Assembly: GCA_012270865.1 (NCBI GenBank)
Contig: JAAXHL010000132.1
Location: 62,001-126,000 of the forward strand
Source of the DNA: Candidatus Poribacteria bacterium
Lineage (GTDB): Bacteria > Poribacteria > WGA-4E > WGA-3G
Direction: 5' to 3'
DNA length: 64,000 bases
Position numbers and translations under genes: made by a program. Position 1 is the stretch's first letter. Each line of letters starts with the position of its first letter. The notes below the pieces were generated by a model that saw only the letters and a program-made list of their open reading frames with translations, did no database searches and was not told the origin of the DNA. Of the stretch, positions 16,923 through 25,636 are shown piece after piece.

Positions 16923-17041
16923 AGGACTTACGCAATTTTGACTTCGGCCCGTTCTGTTAGATGAGAATTTTCGGAAAAAATAGGGTCTCCTGCCACAAAC
17001 TGGGAAGTTTGTGGTACAAAAGAGCAGCATGCGTAAGTCCT
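16923..17041. repeat. AGGACTTACGCA-ended element with an unrelated core, copy 4
   Basis: The 119-bp segment has the same ends (AGGACTTACGCA and GCGTAAGTCCT) as the copies at 1931, 4451 and 9761. The interior is different and contains its own CACAAACTGGGAAGTTTGTG hairpin. The ends are therefore the conserved, probably recognised part. Confidence 0.75.
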
Positions 17042-17090
17042 AATAGAAAACAAGCGCGCATTCAAGATGGAATTCCTGAAAAGTACGATT

Positions 17091-18107
17091 CTAACGGAAC
17101 GGCATAGCGTAGAGCAAACCGCCTTGCGTCCACGGTTTATTAACGCCACGCGGCAGACCGATCGGCGTGAGGTTACGCTCAAAGATTTCGCCATAGTTAC
17201 CGACAGCCATAATGACCTGTTTTGCCCAGTCTTCAGGAAGTCCAAGCTTTTTACCCATTTCGCCAGATTCACCTAAAAAACGTTTGATCTCAGGGTTTTC
17301 AGTTTCAAAGGTCTTGACACTTTCCTGCGTAATATTGTGCTCTTCCGCGAAAAACGTTGCATAAACAACCCAACTCACAGCGTCATTCCATTTATTATCA
17401 CCGTGAATGGTGAGGGGACCCAACGGTTCCTTTGAGATAGTTACATCCAAAATAACATGATCGTCTGGGTTTTTTAGATCCTTACGCCGCGCAACAAGTT
17501 GAGACTTGTCGCTGGTAACGACATCTACACGTCCCGCGTCATAACTACTGTAAAGGGTATCAGTGTCGGCGTAAACAACCGGATTGAATTCCAGCTCTAA
17601 TGACCGCATTGTATCTGCAAGGTTTAGTTCAGTTGTGCTACCTGCAGTGACACCGATGCTTGCCCCGGCTAATTGCTCAATGGATGTAATCTTTAGAGAT
17701 TTCGGTAGCATGAATCCTTGTCCATCGTAGAATGTCGGTGGTGCGAAGTCAGTACTTAACTCAGCGTCTCGGCTAAGCGTCCAAGTCGTGTTTCGGATTA
17801 AGACATCTATTTCACCGGTTTGAAGTGCGGTAAAACGTTCGGCGGCATTTAAGGGCACAAATTCAACCTTGCTCGGATCCCCAAGAACAGCAGCAGCGAT
17901 GGCGCGTCCGAAATCCGCGTCAAAACCGCTCCATTTGCCATCTTCACCCAGGAAACCGAACCCCGGCAAACCACCATGCACACCACAGATGACTCTCCCT
18001 CGGTTCTTAACTTTGTCCAGAATACTGTCCTGACTATTCGCAACAAGTGGTGTTACCAATAAAATTGCTAAAACTAACGCAGCTGTTTGAAACAAGTATT
18101 TACGCAC
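17091..18107 (-). CDS. aapJ: amino-acid ABC transporter substrate-binding protein (AapJ type)
   Basis: This 338-residue periplasmic binding protein has a Sec signal peptide ending near ANSQ (residue 25). Family marks are LDKVKNRGRVICGVHGGLPG, GFDADFGRAIAAAVLGDP, and the ligand-pocket blocks FTALQTGEIDVLIRNTTWTL and GVTAGSTTELNLAD. These match AapJ/BztA of the general L-amino-acid transporter. It captures amino acids outside the inner membrane for AapQ-AapM-AapP. It lies upstream of them on the same strand, but a discoidin gene and a TIR element separate it from aapQ, which may change its expression relative to the rest. Confidence 0.94.
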   Translation of the reverse strand: MRKYLFQTAALVLAILLVTPLVANSQDSILDKVKNRGRVICGVHGGLPGFGFLGEDGKWSGFDADFGRAIAAAVLGDPSKVEFVPLNAAERFTALQTGEIDVLIRNTTWTLSRDAELSTDFAPPTFYDGQGFMLPKSLKITSIEQLAGASIGVTAGSTTELNLADTMRSLELEFNPVVYADTDTLYSSYDAGRVDVVTSDKSQLVARRKDLKNPDDHVILDVTISKEPLGPLTIHGDNKWNDAVSWVVYATFFAEEHNITQESVKTFETENPEIKRFLGESGEMGKKLGLPEDWAKQVIMAVGNYGEIFERNLTPIGLPRGVNKPWTQGGLLYAMPFR

Positions 18108-18818
18108 GAAAAAACCCTCTCTTTTATGATGTGACCTCTATTGAAGAGATCGTTAAAATATGGCGATTTATAGTTATATGAAATCGCATTTATGTCTGAA
18201 GTTATATTGGGTAAACATAAGGATACGGAAAGAAGGGAAATAATTTGTGTCCTTTTCTTTACGCTTCAGATCCCTATTTACTTTGAATTCTTAGTTCTTA
18301 CTCGCTCTGAATTCATTAAAAAACAAAACCGTTATTACCTTTTATAGATTGTATCAGACTATCGGCATATTGTCAAGCAATTAATGGAAGCCAGCAGAAT
18401 GATAAGGGGTCCCTCTTGTTTCGATTGACCGGTTAGGATTATAACCGATAGCGTCTTGTCAACGCTGCCCTATTTTGTGCAGTCGGATACTAAAGTATGC
18501 CCTATTTTGTGCAGGATATTGTGGATGTTTATCAAGTTCCTATCCATTCAGTCTCGTTCAGGTCGGCACGAAAATTGCTATAGTTATATTGAATTCAGTT
18601 CTCCAATAGATTAGCAGGCGTTCTTCTGGCAACTGAAAATTAACCGTTTCTAAGATGTCAGGACGATTTAGTTTTCGGTTTTTTCCTCCAATTTTAGACA
18701 CCCAGGCCCGGTAGGTGCGGTTTCTAACCGCACCGGGACTGAAAAGGAAAATCAAATATCTTTGAAATCCGATAATTTAACTAAAACTAAATAACCCTGT
18801 CTAAGACGTAAGCTGCAC
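18108..18818. other. non-coding gap with short repeats
   Basis: No credible gene is seen. It holds two copies of TGCCCTATTTTGTGCAG (about 18466 and 18499) and a palindromic repeat (18702-18738). A stretch around 18661 with TTTAGTTTTCGGTTTT is also seen near 50830. Confidence 0.5.
18702..18738. repeat. CCCGGTAGGTGCGGTTT palindromic repeat
   Basis: GGTGCGGTTTCTAACCGCACC forms a hairpin next to CCCAGGCCCGGTAGG. Related units occur at 21985 (interrupted), 28610 and 43308 (reverse orientation). Confidence 0.7.
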
Positions 18819-18847
18819 TTGACATATTTTAAAAGTCTTGCTAATAT
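18819..18847 (+). promoter_or_regulatory. sigma70-type promoter for the TPR gene
   Basis: A perfect TTGACA, a 17-bp spacer and TAATAT. It is followed by AAGGAG and the ATG at 18881, leaving a leader of about 25-30 nt. Confidence 0.7.
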
Positions 18848-18880
18848 ATTCGGAACTAATACTTGGCAAGGAGAAGAAAA

Positions 18881-20119
18881 ATGAAGAAATTCATAATTGC
18901 AGAAATCTGCGTCCTGCTTGCGCTTGCTGGTGGATTCTGGCTGGGGCGTGTCACAGGCGACAGCAACAGCTACGAAGATTACTACGACAACGCAGATAAG
19001 GCGTGGGCAGCGGCAAAGGCACTTGACGAGCCACCCATAGAACTCGATAGCCCAGATACAGCCCGTTTACGGAAGGTACGAGCCGCATACCGCGAAGTTT
19101 TTGACAGATTCCCTGACAGCCTCTGGGCAGATGATGCCATCTACCAACTCGCTTCACGTATCCCACGCACCGATGAAGAAGCGTTCGCACTCTTCCGTCG
19201 GCTCATCAACAATTATCCTGATAGTGAGTGGGCAGACGATTCAATGTATGCCATCGCTTTCGCCTCTTATCAGATCGCAGAGGACCTAAAGAAGACCGGC
19301 ACACTTGAATCCCTGGATGCCTACTATGATCGCGCACTCGCGCTTTTTCAACAATTAATCGTCACATACCCCGGCAGTGAACTGTCAGACCAAGCGCAGT
19401 TTAATACCGCGATGTGCTACTATGGAAAAGATGAATTGAACCTCGCACTCTCAACATTTGACGCACTTCGAGAACCGTTCCGTGCCAGTCCGCTTCTCTA
19501 CCAGATTTTGTATGTTACCGGCGAAATTTATCTCAAGATGCAGCAATATGAAAACGCACGCGTCGAATTCACAAACGTCGTTGACTCTGGCGATCCAGAC
19601 CTGTCACCTTTCGCGAGTTTCGGGATCCCGCAGGCTTATCTCGCAGAAGGGAAATATCAGGAGGCGATTGATGGCTACCAAAAGGTCATTGATCTCTATC
19701 CAGAAACCAAAGCCGGTCAAGATGCACACTTCTACATGGGATGGGCTTATGAAAGGCTCGGTAAATACAACGAAGCCATTGCCGGACTTGAGAAAGCGAT
19801 ACAACTCTATCCACGCAACGAAAATGCCGCCAATTCTCAGGTTTACATCGCACAGATCGCTTACGCGAGTGAAAATGTAACGGGCGCAATTGAGGCATAT
19901 CAGAAAGTGGCGGACAACGGCACTTACGATTACGATAACCGGCGGGCAGCGCAATATTGGATCGGTAAAATCTATGAGGACAACGGCGATACGGATTTAG
20001 CGATAGGCGCCTATCAGAAGCTACTCAAGGATTTTCCAGAACCGCATAGAGAGGCAGCGCATCAGTCAAATAACATCACTGAAAACCATATCCAAAGTCT
20101 AAGAAGCGCAGGCCTCTAA
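18881..20119 (+). CDS. TPR-repeat protein with N-terminal membrane anchor
   Basis: This is a 412-residue protein. The ATG at 18881 (AAGGAG upstream) is used rather than the track start at 18863. Residues 1-22 (MKKFIIAEICVLLALAGGFW) form a signal anchor. The rest consists of tetratricopeptide repeats, for example DAIYQLASRIPRTDEEAFAL, AQFNTAMCYYGKDELNLALS, AHFYMGWAYERLGKYNEAIA and WIGKIYEDNGDTDLAIGAYQ. Similar TPR proteins (BamD, YbgF/CpoB type) work at the cell envelope as scaffolds. It has its own promoter. Its last 21 bases overlap the 3' end of the convergent PLP-enzyme gene. Confidence 0.85.
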   Translation: MKKFIIAEICVLLALAGGFWLGRVTGDSNSYEDYYDNADKAWAAAKALDEPPIELDSPDTARLRKVRAAYREVFDRFPDSLWADDAIYQLASRIPRTDEEAFALFRRLINNYPDSEWADDSMYAIAFASYQIAEDLKKTGTLESLDAYYDRALALFQQLIVTYPGSELSDQAQFNTAMCYYGKDELNLALSTFDALREPFRASPLLYQILYVTGEIYLKMQQYENARVEFTNVVDSGDPDLSPFASFGIPQAYLAEGKYQEAIDGYQKVIDLYPETKAGQDAHFYMGWAYERLGKYNEAIAGLEKAIQLYPRNENAANSQVYIAQIAYASENVTGAIEAYQKVADNGTYDYDNRRAAQYWIGKIYEDNGDTDLAIGAYQKLLKDFPEPHREAAHQSNNITENHIQSLRSAGL

Positions 20120-21304
20120 CGCTTGTTCGAGATCCGCACAAATATCTTCAATGTCCTCTAAACCGACGGAGATTCTGACCAAGCCGTCCGTAATTCCGAT
20201 CTGCTGGCGGATTTCTGCCGGAACGTGCGAGTGCGTTGTGGATGCGGGGTGACAGATAAGTGTCCGCACATCTCCGAGGCTGACCGCAAGCGCGCAGCGT
20301 TCAAGACGGTCAACAAGATGTTCACCTGCGGTGCGTCCACCTTTCAGTTCTAAAGTTATCATGCCGCCAAAAGCTTCCATCTGCCGTCGCGCCAGTTCAT
20401 GCTGTGGATGGCTTGGTAGACCCGGATACCGGACCCACGCCACGGCTCGATGTGTCTCCAGAAACTCGGCAACTCGCAGTGCATTCTCACAGTGCCGGGC
20501 AAATCGGAGAGGTAACGTCGTGATACCTTGAAGCGTGAGCCACGCAGTGAACGGACTGATGACTGCACCGAAGTTCCGTAACGCCCCTTTTTTCGCATGC
20601 GTAATGAATTCGCTTTGTCCGACAATCGCACCAGCGACAACTGCACCGGTACCACTCAGATATTTTGTCATACTGTGGACGACGACATCAATACCGAGGG
20701 TAATCGGTTGCTGCCCGCACGGTGTCGCGAATGTGTTATCAATAATTGAGATGAGTCCGTGTGCCTTGGCAATCTCGGCGGCTCCGCGCAAGTCTATCAG
20801 TTTTAGAAGTGGGTTTGTTGGACTTTCGAGATAGAGTACTTTCGTATCCATCCTGATAGCGCGTTCGATTTCTGATAGGTTGCTGGCATCAACGAAAGTG
20901 GTCTCAATGCCAAACCGTCGGAGGTCTTCGTTGAGAATTTGGAACGTAGCGGAATAGAGGTTTGCCATGGCGACGACATGTCCACCGTCGACTAAGGCGG
21001 TCAATAGTGCCGTGCTGACGGCTCCCATTCCAGATGCGGTTGCGAGGGCATCTTCACCTGCTTCCAAGACAGCGAGTTTCTTTTCTAATACCTCCTGTGT
21101 CGGATTTCCCCAACGCGTATACACATAACCGCTCTCTTCGTCTCGGAACGCTTCCGCGCATTCTGCGGCTGTTGTGAAACGAAAAGTACTGTTCTGATGG
21201 ATAGGCGGTAGTAGAGGTATCCCACTTTTTTCGGTAGAGGGTGTGTCTCTTTCGCCTGCATGAATGGCTTGTGTAGATTTGCCTAATTTTTTCTTAACAG
21301 TCAT
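20099..21304 (-). CDS. trans-sulfuration PLP enzyme (cystathionine/O-acetylhomoserine/methionine-lyase family)
   Basis: This 401-residue Cys/Met-metabolism PLP enzyme starts at the ATG at 21304, with GGGAG upstream. The PLP site shows YVYTRWGNPTQEVLEKKLA, ALATASGMGAVSTALL, the cofactor Asp in IIDNTFATPCGQQPI and the Schiff-base Lys in VVHSMTKYLSGTGAVV. The C-terminal part has GITDGLVRISVGLEDIED. The family includes cystathionine gamma-synthase, gamma-lyase, O-acetylhomoserine sulfhydrylase and methionine gamma-lyase, and these cannot be separated by eye. It is cytoplasmic and acts in sulfur amino acid metabolism. Its 3' end overlaps the convergent TPR gene. Confidence 0.9.
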   Translation of the reverse strand: MTVKKKLGKSTQAIHAGERDTPSTEKSGIPLLPPIHQNSTFRFTTAAECAEAFRDEESGYVYTRWGNPTQEVLEKKLAVLEAGEDALATASGMGAVSTALLTALVDGGHVVAMANLYSATFQILNEDLRRFGIETTFVDASNLSEIERAIRMDTKVLYLESPTNPLLKLIDLRGAAEIAKAHGLISIIDNTFATPCGQQPITLGIDVVVHSMTKYLSGTGAVVAGAIVGQSEFITHAKKGALRNFGAVISPFTAWLTLQGITTLPLRFARHCENALRVAEFLETHRAVAWVRYPGLPSHPQHELARRQMEAFGGMITLELKGGRTAGEHLVDRLERCALAVSLGDVRTLICHPASTTHSHVPAEIRQQIGITDGLVRISVGLEDIEDICADLEQALEACAS

Positions 21305-21357
21305 TATAGATAAAACTCCCAAAAACTACTTTTGATACTTGTGCGAAGTTGGCATCC

Positions 21358-21927
21358 TTACTTCCATCTTTCGATGTCCTGCCCTTCAAGTGCTAACAAT
21401 CGACGTTTCCGCTCTAATCCGCCGCCGTATCCGCCCAACGCGCCATTACTTCTGATGACACGATGGCACGGAATGAGGATGGATACCGGATTTGCGCCAA
21501 CCGCATTTCCAATAGCGCGCGCCGATTTCGGTCGCCTGATCTGGTCGGCGATCCACTGATAGGATCGGACTTTTCCATAAGGAATCCTCTGAATCGTCTT
21601 CCAGACGTGCTGTTGGAACTCCGTACCGTATGCTAATTGTACCGGTATCTCAGCGAAATCAACCGAGCCTCCAGCAAAATAGCGGTCCAACAATTCAATC
21701 GTTCTCGCGAGAACGGGGTGTGTTGATGGGACGGTAGGTTTAGACGAAGGCTCCACTTCACTAAAGGAAGCATTCAAAATACAGTTTTCTTCCGGGATGA
21801 GGTCTATCTGTCCTATAGGGGATTCATAACAAAAACCGGGCATATCGAAGGCGTTTCTTAACCTTCTTAAACTGTCATCGCCGCTTAATGCGTTGGCGGT
21901 AGTTTCTAACGAATTTGATTTGCTCAT
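21358..21927 (-). CDS. ogt: methylated-DNA-protein-cysteine methyltransferase (Ogt/MGMT)
   Basis: This 189-residue suicide repair protein removes alkyl groups from O6-alkylguanine. The active site is NPVSILIPCHRVIRSNGALG, the canonical PCHRV motif, followed by GYGGGLERKRRLLALEG. The winged-helix part includes FQQHVWKTIQRIPYGKVRSY and ARAIGNAVGANP. The first 70 residues are the poorly conserved N-terminal domain, with no Ada-type zinc Cys set, so this is Ogt rather than Ada. It lies just upstream of the PLP enzyme on the same strand. Confidence 0.95.
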   Translation of the reverse strand: MSKSNSLETTANALSGDDSLRRLRNAFDMPGFCYESPIGQIDLIPEENCILNASFSEVEPSSKPTVPSTHPVLARTIELLDRYFAGGSVDFAEIPVQLAYGTEFQQHVWKTIQRIPYGKVRSYQWIADQIRRPKSARAIGNAVGANPVSILIPCHRVIRSNGALGGYGGGLERKRRLLALEGQDIERWK

Positions 21928-21984
21928 TTTACAACTCCTAAAATTTTGTTATAGTAAATTCCAAAAATAAATATACACTTTCAA

Positions 21985-22075
21985 CCTGCGGTAGGCGCAG
22001 TTTTGCGGCGTACACGCCTGCCCCCCTGATAAGGGGGGATAAAGGGGGGTTTCGATCTGCATTCCTAACCGCACC
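21985..22075. repeat. palindromic repeat interrupted by a ~60-bp nested element
   Basis: The host repeat (GCGGTAGGCGCAGTTT ... CCTAACCGCACC) is split by about 60 bp (22004-22062) that starts TGCGGCGTACACGCCTGCCC, carries CCCCCCTGATAAGGGGGG and ends CGATCTGC. The same insert splits a different repeat at 52277. Confidence 0.75.
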
Positions 22076-22163
22076 GATGCTGAGTGTATAGGTAATTACA
22101 GCATCCACTATAAAAAGTCACTTGACTTTAAGGGTGCTGTTACGGTATGCTATACCGCAAATT

Positions 22164-22559
22164 ATGGCTATATTTGAAACATCTGAACAACTCCATGGTT
22201 ATATCAGTGAGTTGTTTTCAGAAATTGCGACTTTACCAGAGGCGCGTGAGGCACTGAAAACCTTGACGCTGAGCGTCCAGTTTAACTACACCGCGCCTGA
22301 TTGTACAATGACGCTAACGGCAGCGAATGGCGAGTATCGCATTACCCGTGGTATCTGTGATGCCCCGGGACCAGATGTTGAACTCACGATGACAGGCGAT
22401 GTCGCCCACAAATTTTGGACAGGTCAACTCAACGTCATGGGTGCCATTACGACACGCGAAATCGGTGTCATCGGTTCCCTCGGTAAAGTGATGCGCCTCG
22501 CACCGCTCATTAAGACTGCCGTTCGCTATAACCGTGATCGACAAACCACTTGCGAATGA
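22164..22559 (+). CDS. SCP2 sterol-binding domain protein
   Basis: This is a 131-residue protein of SCP2-like fold, starting at the ATG at 22164 (MAIFETSEQLHGYI). Family traits are VQFNYTAPDCTMTLTAANGE in the first sheet, PDVELTMTGDVAHKFWTGQL in the second, and GEIGVIGSLGKVMRL-like text near the end that matches the hydrophobic-cleft helix. SCP2 domains bind lipids or sterol-like ligands. The stop overlaps the region just before the PhyH gene (start 22580), so the two are probably co-transcribed. A shared lipid-like substrate is possible but not shown. No clear ribosome-binding site is present. Confidence 0.75.
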   Translation: MAIFETSEQLHGYISELFSEIATLPEAREALKTLTLSVQFNYTAPDCTMTLTAANGEYRITRGICDAPGPDVELTMTGDVAHKFWTGQLNVMGAITTREIGVIGSLGKVMRLAPLIKTAVRYNRDRQTTCE

Positions 22560-22579
22560 TAACATGCAAGGAGGCTTCA

Positions 22580-23371
22580 ATGGAAACCGACAACTTATTA
22601 GAATCAGCTGAACCCTACGTTACGCAGTTGCAGGAAGAGGGTTGGTGCGTTATAGAGGACGTTATACCCGCCAATGTCGTTGACGCAGTTCGTGAAGAAG
22701 TCGAAACCTCAGAAGCGGACTATAACGCGTTCAGCAAAGAACACGGCAGATGGGAACGCAATGTAATCAGTTTCATGCCGAAATTTGCTGAGCACCTCGC
22801 GAATGAGCGACTCCTGACGACTATCCGTCAACTCTTAGGACCGCAGGTGCGTATATCGCAGACCGAGTATAAGATCCGTCCACCCCATTATGAATTGGTG
22901 CGTGCATATCACTCTGACTTCCCTTACGACCTGAACCAGAAGTGGCATATCACGCAGCCGTTCCCGAGTGCTGTCATCGGCATTACGACCCTCTGGATGC
23001 TCTCCGAATTTACAACAGAAAATGGCGGCACCTGGATCGTACCGAAAACGCATATAGACCTACGGAATCCGAGAGGTAAAGAAGACGGTATCGGTGACCG
23101 GAACCCACTTGACGGCGAGATGCAAGCCATCGGGAGCGCGGGGAGTGTACTCATCATGGATAGCCGGATATGGCACTCCAATGCCGAAAATCCGAGTGCT
23201 GGCAAGCGGACTGCTGTTGTCGTCAGATACGCACCGTGGTGGTTGAATTTAGAACTCTTCGGTGTCAACACTGCCACAGTTCCCGGTGAGACTTTCGACA
23301 ATTTCCCAGAGGATGTCAAAGTCCTCTACGAGCACCGCGCCGAGAATCGTGAACCGACTGTCTGGCTCTAA
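22580..23371 (+). CDS. phytanoyl-CoA dioxygenase (PhyH)-family oxygenase
   Basis: This 263-residue Fe(II)/2-oxoglutarate oxygenase starts at the ATG at 22580, with AAGGAGG upstream. The iron ligands are the HxD of VRAYHSDFPYDL and the distal His of MDSRIWHSNAENPSAGKRTA; the Arg in GKRTAVVVRYAPWW would bind 2-oxoglutarate. GTWIVPKTH is the usual strand before the distal His. It is unrelated at the sequence level to the PhyH gene at 7986 except for the family core. The upstream SCP2-like gene is close enough for co-transcription. The substrate is unknown. Confidence 0.88.
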   Translation: METDNLLESAEPYVTQLQEEGWCVIEDVIPANVVDAVREEVETSEADYNAFSKEHGRWERNVISFMPKFAEHLANERLLTTIRQLLGPQVRISQTEYKIRPPHYELVRAYHSDFPYDLNQKWHITQPFPSAVIGITTLWMLSEFTTENGGTWIVPKTHIDLRNPRGKEDGIGDRNPLDGEMQAIGSAGSVLIMDSRIWHSNAENPSAGKRTAVVVRYAPWWLNLELFGVNTATVPGETFDNFPEDVKVLYEHRAENREPTVWL

Positions 23372-23513
23372 AACTTCACGCAACCACGCCGAAACTTGAT
23401 TCTGATAATGTTTGTACTGAAACTGTGTCAGAGGCAGACCGCTTTAGCCCAGTAGCGGCGGCATGTCTATAGAAGTAGGCACGCTCCGTGTGCCGTAACA
23501 GAAGGAATTTATT

Positions 23514-23942
23514 ATGTCAACAACACTTGTACACATCGGTGTCCGTACGACCGACTTGGAGAAGAGTATCCGTTTCTGGCGCGATGCGCTCGGATTGCAG
23601 GTCTTTTCAACGATGAACGGTTGCTACGATCTTACCGACGGTTATCACAATTTCCGAGTCTTTCAACACCGCGGCCCCGAACGTCCCCAACATGTCGGTG
23701 GAATGTTAGACTACCTCCATATCGGTGTCCGCGTTCCGAATTTGCGGGAAGCAGCACAACGGTGTGAGGAACTCGGTTTTGAAATCACTTGGGAAGGCTT
23801 GGACGGTAGCAAACCCTACGAGCCGAATTCGGATGAACTGCCCTCAATCGCTTTCAAAGTGGAAGACCCGGACGGCATCGTTGTCGATATTACCGAGCAA
23901 GACGATCAATGGCCCGGTGTTGATATCGAAAGCAAGGCTTGA
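23514..23942 (+). CDS. VOC-superfamily (glyoxalase/bleomycin-resistance-like) protein
   Basis: This 142-residue protein has the two beta-alpha-beta-beta-beta halves of the vicinal-oxygen-chelate fold. The first half is LVHIGVRTTDLEKSIRFWRD with LGLQV. The second is LDYLHIGVRVPNLREAAQRC and AFKVEDPDGIVVDITE. The metal-binding positions are His in VHIGV, the corresponding His in LHIGV and the Glu in DITE. Members include glyoxalase I, epimerases and dioxygenases, and the exact activity cannot be told. It follows the PhyH gene by 140 bp on the same strand and may be part of the same small-molecule pathway. Confidence 0.85.
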   Translation: MSTTLVHIGVRTTDLEKSIRFWRDALGLQVFSTMNGCYDLTDGYHNFRVFQHRGPERPQHVGGMLDYLHIGVRVPNLREAAQRCEELGFEITWEGLDGSKPYEPNSDELPSIAFKVEDPDGIVVDITEQDDQWPGVDIESKA

Positions 23943-23960
23943 GCTCTAATCTCTCCAATA

Positions 23961-23981
23961 GGCGCGGTTTGAAACCGCGCC
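23961..23981. terminator. perfect palindrome between convergent genes
   Basis: GGCGCGGTTTGAAACCGCGCC is a perfect 21-bp palindrome placed between the ends of the VOC and YugP genes. It could terminate both directions but lacks a long T run. It may instead be one of the interspersed palindromes. Confidence 0.5.
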
Positions 23982-23993
23982 ATCTACCCGATT

Positions 23994-24692
23994 TTATTCA
24001 TCGCCACCAAACACACCTAACTGTATCAGGTAATAAACCAGCGTCAGCACGCTTGTCACTGCCGCTGCGAGATACGTCATAAACGCAGCGTTAAGCACCT
24101 TACTGGCGTGTCGATTCTCTTCCGGTGAAAGCATTCCCACTTCGTCCATTGCCAATTTCGCGCGCCTGCTGGCATCCCATTCAACTGGAAGCGTGATTAG
24201 TGAAAAAAAGACTCCTATCGCAAATAGACATACGCCAAGGAATATCAAACCTGTGAAATGGAGTAAAAATCCTGCTATCAGCAAAATATACGCAAAAGTT
24301 GAACTAAAATTCGTCGCGGGTACGAGGGCAGTGCGTAGGCTTAGCATCCCATAATTATGGGCATCCTGAATTGCGTGTCCTGCTTCGTGGCAAGCAACAC
24401 CTATTGCAGAAAGCGACTGGCTGGAATAGACATCCTCAGACAATCGTAATGCCTTCTTACTCGGATCGTAGTGATCGCTGAGCCATCCACGAGAGCGTTC
24501 AATTCGCACATCGCTAACACCCTGTTTCTTCAGCATCAGCTCAGCAGCCTGTGCACCCGTCAACCCGCTACGCGATCCAACTTTTGAATATTTTGAGAAT
24601 GTCGATTTTGTGCGAAATGTCGCATATAGGGATAATGCGAGTCCCGGTGCAATAATTATAATATACAGTGGGTCAAATAAAGCCCAAAGCAT
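23994..24692 (-). CDS. membrane zinc metallopeptidase, YugP family
   Basis: This 232-residue YugP/DUF1355-type protein has an N-terminal membrane segment (residues 8-26, DPLYIIIIAPGLALSLYA) and the zinc motif HEAGH in AIGVACHEAGHAIQDA. Two or three further hydrophobic segments around residues 120-170 and a C-terminal one follow. SGLTGAQAAELMLKKQGVSD and DHYDPSKKALRLSEDVY are standard for the family. The length is normal. It is a predicted inner-membrane protease of unknown substrate. It stands alone, convergent with the VOC gene. Confidence 0.9.
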   Translation of the reverse strand: MLWALFDPLYIIIIAPGLALSLYATFRTKSTFSKYSKVGSRSGLTGAQAAELMLKKQGVSDVRIERSRGWLSDHYDPSKKALRLSEDVYSSQSLSAIGVACHEAGHAIQDAHNYGMLSLRTALVPATNFSSTFAYILLIAGFLLHFTGLIFLGVCLFAIGVFFSLITLPVEWDASRRAKLAMDEVGMLSPEENRHASKVLNAAFMTYLAAAVTSVLTLVYYLIQLGVFGGDE

Positions 24693-24823
24693 AATAAAAA
24701 CCTCCGAATTCTGTTTTTGTTGCTGTTATTAAGTGTCCGTTCTTAAGGAAATTATACAGAAAATCTCCATGAAATTCAAATCATTTTTCTAACAACTGAA
24801 AATCTCTCGCAATCAGATTTTGC

Positions 24824-24852
24824 TTGTCTTAATTCCGAAAAATCGCTATAAT
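24824..24852 (+). promoter_or_regulatory. sigma70-type promoter for radC
   Basis: TTGTCT and a perfect TATAAT are separated by 17 bp, about 40 nt upstream of the radC start. Confidence 0.6.
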
Positions 24853-24892
24853 CTCTACTAAAATCTCTATTAGACCGAAAGGAATGCAACGT

Positions 24893-25636
24893 ATGACCTA
24901 CCACTCCGTGCGAATTAAAGACCTCCCCGAAAATGAACGCCCGCGGGAAAGGCTTCACAAATACGGACCGGAAATTCTCAAAGATTCCGAATTATTAGCG
25001 ATCATCCTCAAAAGTGGATTCAAAGGAACAACTGCCGTTCAACTCGGCGAACAAATTCTGATGGCACTTGATGGCGATCTCAAACGGATGGCTGATTACA
25101 AATCCAAGCAATTTGAGAAAATTAAAGGGGTCGGAGAAGCGAAAGCAGCACAGATCGTCGCAGCACTTGAACTTGGTAAACGACTCGCGCGCTTCCACGC
25201 CGACAGAGATAAAATCACCTCTCCCTCCGATGTCGCCGATCTCATGATGTCTAAAATGCGGTACCTACAGAAGGAAATCGTCTGCGTCTTATGCCTCGAT
25301 ACGAAGGGCGGCGTAACCACAAAAGGGATCGCAGGCGACCTTGATAGTGACGTGCTGTGGGGAAAAAAATTATCCGAAGCAACAGTTTTTGAAGGGACAC
25401 TAAACGCCAGTGTCTTTCATCCGCGGGAAATCTTTCGGTTCGCAATCGAGGAATCAGCGAACTCAATTGTCCTCGTCCATAACCACCCATCCGGGGATCC
25501 GCAGCCGAGTCAAGAAGACATCCGAGCAACGAAGCAATTGATTGAGGCTGGCAACCAAATCGGGATTAAAGTGTTAGATCACGTTATCATCGGGGATGGC
25601 ATCTTCGTCAGCCTAAAAGAAGAAGGTTTCATCTAA
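24893..25636 (+). CDS. radC: RadC-family JAB-domain protein
   Basis: This 247-residue RadC homologue opens with the typical IKDLPENERPRERLHKYGPE. A helix-hairpin-helix follows (FEKIKGVGEAKAAQIVAALE). The JAMM/MPN+ metalloprotease-like motif is VHNHPSGDPQPSQEDIRATK. ATG 24893 is preferred to 24884 because AAAGGA lies too close to the latter. RadC proteins were named for DNA repair, but their function is uncertain; several are linked to mobile elements. The last four bases overlap the convergent methyltransferase gene. Confidence 0.92.
   Translation: MTYHSVRIKDLPENERPRERLHKYGPEILKDSELLAIILKSGFKGTTAVQLGEQILMALDGDLKRMADYKSKQFEKIKGVGEAKAAQIVAALELGKRLARFHADRDKITSPSDVADLMMSKMRYLQKEIVCVLCLDTKGGVTTKGIAGDLDSDVLWGKKLSEATVFEGTLNASVFHPREIFRFAIEESANSIVLVHNHPSGDPQPSQEDIRATKQLIEAGNQIGIKVLDHVIIGDGIFVSLKEEGFI

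Noticed and set aside
20099-20119. overlap of TPR and PLP-enzyme genes as an error
   Set aside because: Both ends are family-consistent and tail-to-tail overlaps of this size are common.
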